Below, piece after piece: positions 1 through 5,372 of a stretch of 5,467 nucleotides of DNA (positions within the stretch are counted from its first letter, which is position 1; each line of letters begins with the position of its first letter). Position numbers and translations under genes: made by a program. Source of the DNA: Candidatus Methylomirabilota bacterium (GTDB lineage Bacteria; Methylomirabilota; Methylomirabilia; Methylomirabilales; Methylomirabilaceae). The DNA lies in NCBI GenBank assembly GCA_016200385.1, contig JACQEV010000019.1:1-5467 (forward strand). The letters run 5' to 3'. The notes beneath the pieces are model-generated. The model saw nothing but the letters and a program-made list of their open reading frames with translations. It did not search any database and was not told the origin of the DNA.

Positions 1-168
1 GAGAAGGCTGAGCTTTTCGCTCAGCTCACCCTGGCTCTTCTGGAACCCTGCCGCCAGCGCCTCCACCAACGGGCTCGGGCCCCGGCCGCGAAGGAGGACC
101 AGAACCGCCAACACAAGCAAGAGGACCAAGGCGGCCAACAGGAGAACCAACCAGAATGCGGGTATCAT
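1..168 (-). CDS. rmuC: RmuC-like membrane-anchored protein, N-terminal part only
   Basis: Only the first 56 codons lie in the window; the gene runs off the left edge. The ATG at 168-166 has GGAGG at 183-179, ten bases upstream, which fixes the start. The visible protein opens with a long hydrophobic segment (about residues 3-27, nearly all L, V and A) ending in an R-G-R-G basic stop. A charged, probably helical stretch follows (VEALAAGFQKSQGELSEKLS), the beginning of a likely coiled coil. A membrane anchor followed directly by a coiled coil is how RmuC proteins begin. RmuC is a DNA-recombination-associated protein with a C-terminal PD-(D/E)XK-like domain, thought to limit inversion at short repeats. 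The diagnostic C-terminal domain is outside the window, so the family name is an inference from the N-terminal architecture. Another single-pass coiled-coil protein is possible. It diverges from the small exported protein to its right. Confidence 0.45.
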   Translation of the reverse strand, partial: MIPAFWLVLLLAALVLLLVLAVLVLLRGRGPSPLVEALAAGFQKSQGELSEKLSLL

Positions 169-285
169 GAGAACCCATCCTCCACAATCAATTGACAACC
201 TATCGGGGACTGACTAAACCTCCCGCGAATGTCCACCTCTAACTGAACAAATACTTCAACCCACGGGCTGCCCCGCCAACTGAAG

Positions 286-297
286 GGAGACGTCTCC
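286..297. promoter_or_regulatory. Perfect 12-bp dyad over the Shine-Dalgarno of the exported protein
   Basis: GGAGACGTCTCC is a perfect palindrome. Its left arm is part of GGGAG (285-289), a good Shine-Dalgarno that sits eight bases before the in-frame ATA at 298. In RNA the GGAG and CTCC arms could pair around an ACGT loop and mask the ribosome site; in DNA it could be an operator. The dyad itself is seen directly; a regulatory role is only inferred, and a chance palindrome is possible. Confidence 0.3.
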
Positions 298-315
298 ATA
301 AAGAGGTTCACCGGG

Positions 316-609
316 GTGATCATGACAGGTGCCCTGCTTGTCGTAACCCTGACCCAGCCGTTCCTCGCCAGGGCCGGGGAGATCGAAGAGCGACAGAAGC
401 GCCAGCAGGGGCGGATCGCTGAAGGGATCGAGAGCGGCACGTTGACACCGAAGGAGGGGGCAAAGCTTGAGCGTGAGGAAGCCAAAATCCAGCGTGAGAA
501 ACGGCGCTTCAAGCGCAACGATGGCAGGCTGGGGCCCAAGGAGAGAGCAAAGTTGAACAAAGATCTCAATAAAGCCTCCAAGGACATCTACAAGGAAAAA
601 CACGATTAG
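316..609 (+). CDS. Small exported basic protein with duplicated G-x-L-x-P-K-E-x-A-K-L unit
   Basis: This is a hypothetical protein of 97 residues when read from GTG 316. It has a hydrophobic N-terminus and a signal-peptidase I-like site A-R-A at residues 18-20 (cleavage before G21), so the mature part is probably periplasmic or secreted. The mature part is strongly charged and helical. It carries an internal duplication: GTLTPKEGAKL (41-51) and GRLGPKERAKL (70-80) match at 8 of 11 positions, 29 residues apart. The second unit follows an N-D-G turn like a degenerate EF-hand loop, and the protein ends in I-Y-K-E-K-H-D. I associate this pattern with a small exported family common in environmental proteobacteria and relatives; no function is known to me. 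The start is uncertain. GTG 316 has AGAGG at 302-306 (nine-base gap) but gives a signal peptide with no basic n-region. ATA 298 would add I-K-R-F-T-G and has GGGAG at an eight-base gap. ATG 322 is poorly served. It converges on the nucleotidase gene, 41 bp away, with no clear terminator between. Confidence 0.75.
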   Translation: MIMTGALLVVTLTQPFLARAGEIEERQKRQQGRIAEGIESGTLTPKEGAKLEREEAKIQREKRRFKRNDGRLGPKERAKLNKDLNKASKDIYKEKHD

Positions 610-650
610 AAGAAACGATCTCCTTCGGTTGTCTCGAGCTTGCCCACGGC

Positions 651-1292
651 CTACGCGAGCCGGGGATGATCAGCTCGAGCAGGATTGTCCCCGGCCTGCC
701 GCTTTCCCTCTTTTCCGTTCATCTCGCCGATCCGGCCGAGCACGTCAGCCCACGAGCGGACACGCTGTACGTTTTCCGGTAGGATACCCTGATTCCACGG
801 GTGATCGAACAGCAGAACCGGGATGGCTGTCTCGGCAACAGCGGTGGCTACTGCCAGCTCATCCTCGATGAAGAGATCAAGCTGTAACTCAAAAGCGGCC
901 CCCGACTTGTAGCGATGCACCGGCTCGATCCGATTATGGACCACCGCGCCGAAATGGCGTAGCAACCCAACCTGCTCCAGCCAGCTTCTGGTTGCGGCCT
1001 CGTCTCTCGCGGCGCGGCCGGTGACGATGAACAGACGATGACCTTCTTCGGCCAGAGATTCCACAGCCTCCCTGGCGCCAGGCATCAGCGGACGCGATAG
1101 GAAGAAACCATCTTCGATCAGCTTCGAAAAGAAGTCGTGGGCTTCCCGGCGAGGGATCTGGGGGAACCTATCGAAGATCCTCCACGCGCCGTCGGCGAGA
1201 TCGACCGTGAGGCCAAAACGCCGGTTGAAGGCTTGCAGGTAGTGAGGCAGCGAAATCGCCAGGACGTCGTCGAGATCGATCCCGATCTTCAT
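651..1292 (-). CDS. HAD-superfamily 5'(3')-deoxyribonucleotidase-like phosphatase
   Basis: This 213-residue protein has the haloacid dehalogenase phosphatase motifs in order. Motif I is D6-L-D8-D-V, with D6 the expected nucleophile and D8 the general acid/base. Motif II is T91-G-R in F-I-V-T-G-R. The motif III lysine is probably K129, and motif IV is E143-D144 in L-F-I-E-D-E. The late F-D-H-P-W-N block (162-167) is typical of the deoxyribonucleotidase branch (NT5C family), which removes phosphate from (deoxy)nucleoside monophosphates using Mg2+. No signal peptide or membrane segment is seen, so it is cytosolic. Its ATG overlaps the TGA of the upstream helicase-nuclease by four bases (ATGA), and GGGGAG lies about nine bases before the ATG inside the helicase gene. 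The two genes are therefore very likely co-transcribed and translationally coupled. A plausible role is dephosphorylating nucleotides released by the nuclease, but substrate choice cannot be read from sequence. The last 25 or so residues are polar and may be disordered. Confidence 0.85.
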   Translation of the reverse strand: MKIGIDLDDVLAISLPHYLQAFNRRFGLTVDLADGAWRIFDRFPQIPRREAHDFFSKLIEDGFFLSRPLMPGAREAVESLAEEGHRLFIVTGRAARDEAATRSWLEQVGLLRHFGAVVHNRIEPVHRYKSGAAFELQLDLFIEDELAVATAVAETAIPVLLFDHPWNQGILPENVQRVRSWADVLGRIGEMNGKEGKRQAGDNPARADHPRLA

Positions 1293-4129
1293 CCTTCACG
1301 CTCCCCTGTCCAGGCGGTCGCGGGGCAGATGGTCCTGAAGGCGCAAAAGCCGCAGACCCACGGATTGGGCGTGGCCTGGAAGAGACCGGTCCGGATTCCA
1401 CCCGCAGCGGTCCGGATCCGGTCGGCCACCCGCTCGAGCTCCTTTTCCCCTTTGAAAGCTCGCCCCACCACCACTCCACCCGGGGTCAGGAAATGCAACT
1501 CCACACGGTCGGGCAACCGGCCAATCGCCTCTCGGTAGGCCAGGGCGTATAGTGCAAGCTGTTGGCTTTCCCTGGCGTCTTTGTCCGCGTCCTTTTGATC
1601 CCGGACCGAAGACGTCTTATAGTCAATGATCACCGTCTCGCCCGCCCGCTCGTCCAGACGGTCCAGATAGCCGGTGACGATGTCGTGGCCTAGCTGGAAC
1701 CGGAACTTCTTCTCGACGGAGGTGGGTGGCGGCGCGGCCTCGGCGAAGGCATAGAACTGTGCCAGAGCGTCCCGGCCTTCCTGCAGCCGCCGCTCCTCAT
1801 GTTCCCGCGAGATGAACCCCTCGTTGACCCAGTGATCCTCAAAAGAGTCGATCAACTCCTGGAGCGACATCGGCACGCCCTGAACGCGACGGTTATGATA
1901 CGCTTGAACGGCCCGGTGCAGCGCGGCGCCATAGACGACCGCCTGATCCCTGAGGACAGGCACCCGGAGGATGTGGACGTACTTGTACTTCAACGGACAG
2001 GTCAAATAGTCATCGATCTTGTAGTGAGAGAGGTTCAGAGGCGTGTCGGCCGACACGCAGAGATCGGGCTCGATGTCTGGAGGTGGAGCGGCGCGACCGA
2101 TCACCGCCTCCGGCGCCCCTCGCCAGGGATGGTCCTCCTCCTCTTTTGGCAGCTCTAGCGCCTCCGCCAGGAAACGGCTCCGTTTCCACTCCCGCTTGGT
2201 CCCGTAATCCCTGGCCCGTGTGAGGAAAAGGTGTCGCTTCGCGCGGGTCAGACCGACGTAAAATAGGCGCCGCTCCTCTTGCAAGTGAAAGTCGCCGGAC
2301 GGCAGCAGGTCCTTAATCAGCTCCTCCGGTAGAGCGATCGCCTCCCGCCGACCGACCGAGGGAAACCGCTTCTCCACCAGGCCCACGAGAAAGACCGCCT
2401 CGAACTCGAGGCCCTTGGCCTTGTGCAGCGTCAAGACCTGAACCGCTTCCGCCGCCTCCTCACCCTCCGCGATGGGGGGGTCCTCTCCCGCCTCGATCAG
2501 CATCGTGAGATACGGAACAAAGCCGGCAACGCGATCCTGGGGCGCCACCTCGCCGAATCGCTGAACGACGCCGAAGAACTCGGCCAGGTTCCCGACCCGT
2601 TGATGATCACGAGGGGAATTCGAACGGACCAGACGCTTGCAGTAGCCGGGGCGCTCCATGAGAAAGTCGTAGAGGATGCGGCCCGTCGCCTCTCGAGCGG
2701 CCTTCCCGAGATAGCGATCAAGGTCGTCCAAAATGGCGCTGGCGGTGGCAATCCCCTCGGACGAGACCCCAGAGAGTTCAGGGATACTTCCAGGCCGCCT
2801 CGTGATCTCGGTGAGCACCTCGTAGAGGCTCCGACGTTTTCGAGAAGCATAGCCGTTGCAGAGGACGAGATCGGCCGCCGGCATCCCATAGATATCTGAG
2901 CCAGCCAAATGAAAGAGGCTCAGAGAGTCGTGTGGGTCAGCCAGCAGCCGGAGGAATGAGACGACCAGCCGGATCTCCTCCCTGTCGTACAGCCCCCTGG
3001 CTCCGCTGAACCTCCAGGGAATTCCTTTCATGTTCAGCGCCCGGAGGAACGGATCGGCATCGCTGTTTCGGCGGACCAGGATGGCGATGCTCCCCGGCGC
3101 GTACTCTTTTGCCTCGACGAACTCTTGGATCTTCCCGGCAGCCCAGTCGGCCTCCTCGTGATATATCTGGAAGACCAGGCTCTCTATGGCCGAGCCGTCG
3201 GCATTCTGCGGCCACTCCTTTCGGAAATTCAAGATATTACTGATGGAGGCCCCCCGGAACTTGAAGATCGACTGGTCGTCATCGCCCACCACGGTGACGT
3301 TCCGGTGCGTGGCGGCCAGCAGCTTGACGATCTCAAACTGCGCATAGTTGGTGTCCTGGAACTCATCTACCAGGATATACCGAAACCGCTCTTGCATCTG
3401 TCGCAGCACGAGCGGATGTTCCCGCAACAATGTGAGGGTCTGCGTCATCAGGTCCCCGAAGTCCAGCTTCCCCTCTCGGGCCATCAGTTCCTGGTAGCGC
3501 TGATACGCTTGGGCAATCTCCGACTCCCGCTTCGCGCGTTCCGCCAGCACCTCATCATCGGGAGCAGCGATCGCCTGCTTCTCGAGCTGTTCCGCAAGCG
3601 CCGCATACGCTTGGGGACCGACATCTTCATCCTTGGCCCGGCTGAACAGTTGCAGCAGGGCCTGGACGTGCTTCATCGGATTACCGAGTGGCCGGAAGTA
3701 GTCGAGCGGAAGTTCGAAGAGGTGCTCTTGGAGGAAGATCACCTGCTCCGCCTGGGTGAGCAGGCGGAAGTCCGGGCTCAACCCGAGCACCAGGGCGTTC
3801 TCCCGAAGCACGCGGTCCCCAAAGGCGTGAAAGGTCGAAATCCAGGTATCGGTGAACCCATACGGGACCAGCAGGTCCACCCGCCGTTCCATCTCCGCCG
3901 CCGCCTTCTCGGTGAAGGTCATGGCGAGGATCTGCTCCGGGCGGGCGCGTTTGGTGTTGATCAGGTGGGCGATCCGGTGGGTGATGACGGTGGTCTTTCC
4001 CGTCCCGGCACCAGCGATGACGAGCAGGGGCCCATCGCCATGGGCCACCGCCGCCTGCTGCGCGGCGTTCAGCCCCTCCTGAACCATTGCGCCAGTGCCC
4101 TCTTCAATAGCCCCTGCCCTCTCCGCCAT
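1289..4129 (-). CDS. UvrD-type superfamily 1 helicase fused to Fe-S PD-(D/E)XK nuclease, lacking motif IV
   Basis: This 946-residue protein has two modules. The N-terminal part is a UvrD/PcrA-type 3'-5' helicase. It has a Q-motif near 21-27, Walker A A39-G-A-G-T-G-K45-T, motif Ia T-F-T-E-K-A-A-A-E-M (71-80), motif II V-D255-E256-F-Q-D-T, and motif III V-G-D-D-D-Q-S-I-F-K-F-R-G-A (281-294). Motif V is at 563-584 (T-L-H-K-A-K-G-L-E-F), and motif VI is E-E-R-R-L-F-Y-V-G-L-T-R629-A. The C-terminal part (about 698-940) is a RecB/AddB-like nuclease: H738, D823 in G-Y-L-D-R, D836-Y-K838, and Q856/Q857. Cysteines C711, C926, C929 and C935 match the AddB iron-sulfur pattern (C, then C-x2-C-x5-C). Expected role: unwinding and nucleolytic processing of DNA ends in repair. 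The block between motif III and residue 309 is about 40 residues too short, and the N-Y-R-S motif IV is absent, so ATPase activity may be impaired. Start: ATG 4129 has GAGGG ten bases upstream; ATG 4087 (residue 15) has AGAGGG at the same gap and gives a more typical family N-terminus. It is the first gene of an operon with the nucleotidase. Confidence 0.92.
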   Translation of the reverse strand: MAERAGAIEEGTGAMVQEGLNAAQQAAVAHGDGPLLVIAGAGTGKTTVITHRIAHLINTKRARPEQILAMTFTEKAAAEMERRVDLLVPYGFTDTWISTFHAFGDRVLRENALVLGLSPDFRLLTQAEQVIFLQEHLFELPLDYFRPLGNPMKHVQALLQLFSRAKDEDVGPQAYAALAEQLEKQAIAAPDDEVLAERAKRESEIAQAYQRYQELMAREGKLDFGDLMTQTLTLLREHPLVLRQMQERFRYILVDEFQDTNYAQFEIVKLLAATHRNVTVVGDDDQSIFKFRGASISNILNFRKEWPQNADGSAIESLVFQIYHEEADWAAGKIQEFVEAKEYAPGSIAILVRRNSDADPFLRALNMKGIPWRFSGARGLYDREEIRLVVSFLRLLADPHDSLSLFHLAGSDIYGMPAADLVLCNGYASRKRRSLYEVLTEITRRPGSIPELSGVSSEGIATASAILDDLDRYLGKAAREATGRILYDFLMERPGYCKRLVRSNSPRDHQRVGNLAEFFGVVQRFGEVAPQDRVAGFVPYLTMLIEAGEDPPIAEGEEAAEAVQVLTLHKAKGLEFEAVFLVGLVEKRFPSVGRREAIALPEELIKDLLPSGDFHLQEERRLFYVGLTRAKRHLFLTRARDYGTKREWKRSRFLAEALELPKEEEDHPWRGAPEAVIGRAAPPPDIEPDLCVSADTPLNLSHYKIDDYLTCPLKYKYVHILRVPVLRDQAVVYGAALHRAVQAYHNRRVQGVPMSLQELIDSFEDHWVNEGFISREHEERRLQEGRDALAQFYAFAEAAPPPTSVEKKFRFQLGHDIVTGYLDRLDERAGETVIIDYKTSSVRDQKDADKDARESQQLALYALAYREAIGRLPDRVELHFLTPGGVVVGRAFKGEKELERVADRIRTAAGGIRTGLFQATPNPWVCGFCAFRTICPATAWTGEREG

Positions 4130-4318
4130 CCCTCGCCAGCCCTCATGGAAAGCTGAGAATATGAGTCAATGATACCATGTTTGGCCGCTTCCGACCACAG
4201 GTTTGCACCGAGTGAAAGTGTCTCAAATTGATGGATAAGCTCGCAAGGATTGCAGATTAGGACACTGCCGCCAAATGCATGCACTTCCGCGCTCGATTCG
4301 CTGCAGCCATAATGGGAT

Positions 4319-4436
4319 TATGCTGATCAATGTTTGCCGACCCCGGCGGGTTCCGGCAGACCTTGACAAGTCCTTGGAAACAGGGGAGAATTGCCGCACT
4401 CGTCAGACGATTGAGCGCGGGAATATGCTGACCAAT
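4319..4436. repeat. 13-bp direct repeat pair, 105 bp apart
   Basis: TATGCTGATCAAT at 4319-4331 recurs as TATGCTGACCAAT at 4424-4436, matching at 12 of 13 positions. The offset of 105 is a multiple of three, so both copies fall in the same phase of the short open frame at 4275-4451 (M-L-I-N and M-L-T-N). They could be binding sites, a trace of a duplication, or chance. No further copies were noticed in the window. Confidence 0.4.
4363..4391 (+). promoter_or_regulatory. Possible sigma-70 promoter, plus strand
   Basis: A perfect TTGACA -35 (4363-4368) is followed, after a 17-base spacer, by GAGAAT (4386-4391), which matches TATAAT at four of six positions. Transcription would start near 4398 and run toward the transposase remnant and the small nuclease at 4781. 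A second, weaker candidate downstream is TTGAGC (4411-4416) with TATATT (4436-4441), but its 19-base spacer is long. Only the sequence match supports either. Confidence 0.3.
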
Positions 4437-4446
4437 ATATTCAATA

Positions 4447-4572
4447 GATAAGCGGATCGCTCGCGACGCCTAGAATTGAAACGATAGAGATGATTGAAGC
4501 GAACGCAGAAAGATTGAAACAGTTTGGTTCAGTCAATTGGTCGCTCGCTTGGGCTTCGCCCATCCGCTTATC
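4447..4572. repeat. 11-bp perfect inverted repeat around about 104 bp
   Basis: GATAAGCGGAT (4447-4457) and ATCCGCTTATC (4562-4572) are exact reverse complements. Between and beside them are two compact hairpins: TGGGC-TTC-GCCCA (4550-4562, touching the right arm) and GCGGGA/TCCCGC (4578-4583 with 4591-4596, seven-base loop). Such a cluster could be the trace of a small non-autonomous element or a structured RNA. No target-site duplication is evident and no second copy is in the window. Confidence 0.35.
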
Positions 4573-4747
4573 GGAGTGCGGGATGGAGACTCCCGCTTCT
4601 AGTGTTATGTCCCACAAACAACTATACAATAGCGTGCTGAGCAAAGCGCGGAAGCGTTGGGGCGTGGATTTGTTTCGGGGATTTTTCGAGCGCATTGTGT
4701 GGCAGTGTGTGGAGAGCGGGTTAGTGGACGGAAAAAAGCTTTTTTGA
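4490..4747 (+). pseudogene. IS1182-like transposase remnant
   Basis: The open frame has 85 codons, but only its second half looks like a known protein. From about residue 48 (base 4631) it reads S-V-L-S-K-A-R-K-R-W-G-V-D-L-F, then F-F-E-R-I-V-W-Q-C-V-E-S-G-L-V-D-G-K-K-L-F. This closely resembles the segment just before the first catalytic aspartate in IS1182/DUF772-type DDE transposases, whose usual length is over 400 residues. In those proteins the next residues are D-(S/A)-S-L-(V/I)-(D/E)-A-N/D-A-S; here a TGA follows instead, inside an A6-G-C-T6 palindrome. All catalytic residues are thus missing, and so is the normal N-terminal domain. The first 47 codons show no similarity I recognise and may be unrelated sequence read by chance; the ATG at 4490 has no good Shine-Dalgarno. 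The remnant is inactive. It marks the region as a past insertion site. Confidence refers to the transposase origin of bases 4631-4744. Confidence 0.6.
4732..4745. repeat. Perfect A6GCT6 palindrome at the end of the transposase remnant
   Basis: AAAAAAGCTTTTTT is a perfect 14-bp palindrome. It overlaps the G-K-K-L-F codons and the first base of the stop codon, exactly where similarity to the transposase family ends. It is too poor in G+C to be a convincing intrinsic terminator. It may be a slippage-prone run where the ancestral frame broke, or part of an old deletion junction. Confidence 0.35.
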
Positions 4748-4780
4748 ATTTTGACATTGCGGGAGGGACAGGAAACTAAC

Positions 4781-5326
4781 ATGCCGACACGCCCGGTGGA
4801 CCTTAACAACATCAAAGGTCGCATCGCTGAGGCTCTCGTGGAGTCGATCTTCAGAAGGGCGGAGTTCAAGATGACCCGCTTTGGGAGGGAGAGCGATCTG
4901 CGCGGTATGATGAAGGTGGGAAGAGACGACTCCTTCACCCCTGACTTCCTAGCCATGAAGGAAGTTGTAGGTCGGGAGTCCCGTGGGGTTTACCAAACCC
5001 ACATGATCGAGGTTAAATATCGTTCGAACTTGGTGAGATACCTGGCTCGGGAGAAGGAACGCGGAGAAGACAGCGAGTTGGTTCCAGCTCAGGAAAAATG
5101 GCCCAATCTCTGTCTCGCATTTGTCACGGAGAACGCGGGCGAGAAGCGTTCGTGCTTCCAGGCTCTCGACCTAAGCCTCTTCGAGCCGGGAAAATTTATC
5201 AGAACGGTGGATCTGCACGAGATCAAGCGATTCGGCCTCTTTGCCCATAACGTGCGGCAACACGAAGATCTTGCCAGAAAACTCTTCGGCCTTCTTTCGG
5301 AGATCAAAGGAGGTGTTCTTGCCTGA
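4781..5326 (+). CDS. Stand-alone PD-(D/E)XK nuclease-like protein of unknown role
   Basis: This 181-residue protein starts at ATG 4781, with AGGA at 4770-4773 (seven-base gap) and GGAGGG just upstream. An in-frame TTG at 4751 would add ten residues but lacks a ribosome site. The motif order matches a PD-(D/E)XK nuclease fold. A helical K-G-R-I-A-E17 carries the first acidic residue, then comes P54-D55-F in a strand, then I-E77-V-K79-Y-R. The basic region after it and the late L-C-L-A-F-V-T strand fit the core fold. No signal peptide, membrane segment or second domain is seen, so it is probably a cytosolic DNA-acting enzyme. Restriction-like, resolvase-like and repair nucleases share this signature, and the sequence does not let me choose among them. 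No methyltransferase or other partner is visible. It sits 33 bp after a dead transposase fragment, suggesting an accessory location. I do not recognise a named family; the nuclease call rests on the motifs alone. Confidence 0.65.
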   Translation: MPTRPVDLNNIKGRIAEALVESIFRRAEFKMTRFGRESDLRGMMKVGRDDSFTPDFLAMKEVVGRESRGVYQTHMIEVKYRSNLVRYLAREKERGEDSELVPAQEKWPNLCLAFVTENAGEKRSCFQALDLSLFEPGKFIRTVDLHEIKRFGLFAHNVRQHEDLARKLFGLLSEIKGGVLA

Positions 5327-5372
5327 GCAGGTCTCGTGTTCTCACTTTCACGGGAAGGAAAGGTGCCCGGAG

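Larger units (their letters stand above)
4130..4489. other. Gene-poor intergenic stretch right of the helicase start
   Basis: This stretch of about 360 bases has no convincing gene on either strand. On the plus strand one short open frame runs from ATG 4275 to TAA 4449-4451 (58 codons). It has only AGGA twelve bases upstream and no recognisable protein similarity, so I do not call it a gene. The stretch also contains a 13-bp direct repeat, a possible plus-strand promoter near 4363-4391, another weak one ending near 4441, and the left arm of an 11-bp inverted repeat (4447-4457). No clear minus-strand promoter for the helicase was found, although TATCAT on the minus strand near 4176-4171 could serve as a weak -10. 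The base composition is less GC-rich than the helicase gene, which fits degraded accessory DNA. Confidence 0.6.

Noticed and set aside
192..220. TTGACA at 192-197 with TAAACC at 215-220 as a promoter for the small exported protein
   Set aside because: The -35 is perfect and the 17-base spacer is good, but the -10 matches at only three of six positions. It is possible but not supported enough to list.
610..650. Terminator between the converging small exported protein and nucleotidase genes
   Set aside because: No stem of useful length followed by a T-run was found on either strand; only weak bulged pairings such as AACGA with TCGGTT.
3125..4156. Open frame of 343 codons on the plus strand opposite the helicase N-terminal half
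   Set aside because: It is antisense to a clearly conserved helicase, has no recognisable motifs, and long antisense frames are common in GC-rich genes.
4069..4284. Minus-strand frame of 71 codons covering the region upstream of the helicase
   Set aside because: It overlaps the helicase start in another frame, has no family resemblance and no clear ribosome site.
4475..4520. ATTGAAAC twice, 38 bases apart (4475-4482 and 4513-4520), like the 3' end of many CRISPR repeats
   Set aside because: Only eight bases are shared, the flanks do not repeat, and there is no third unit or cas gene.
4751..4780. TTGACA at 4751-4756 as a promoter for the nuclease
   Set aside because: The -10 position would fall on AACTAA next to the ATG, overlapping the ribosome site, and it matches the consensus poorly.
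4441..4956. Open frame of 171 codons on the minus strand
   Set aside because: It lies opposite both the transposase remnant and the conserved start of the nuclease, with a composition rich in S and R and no known motif.
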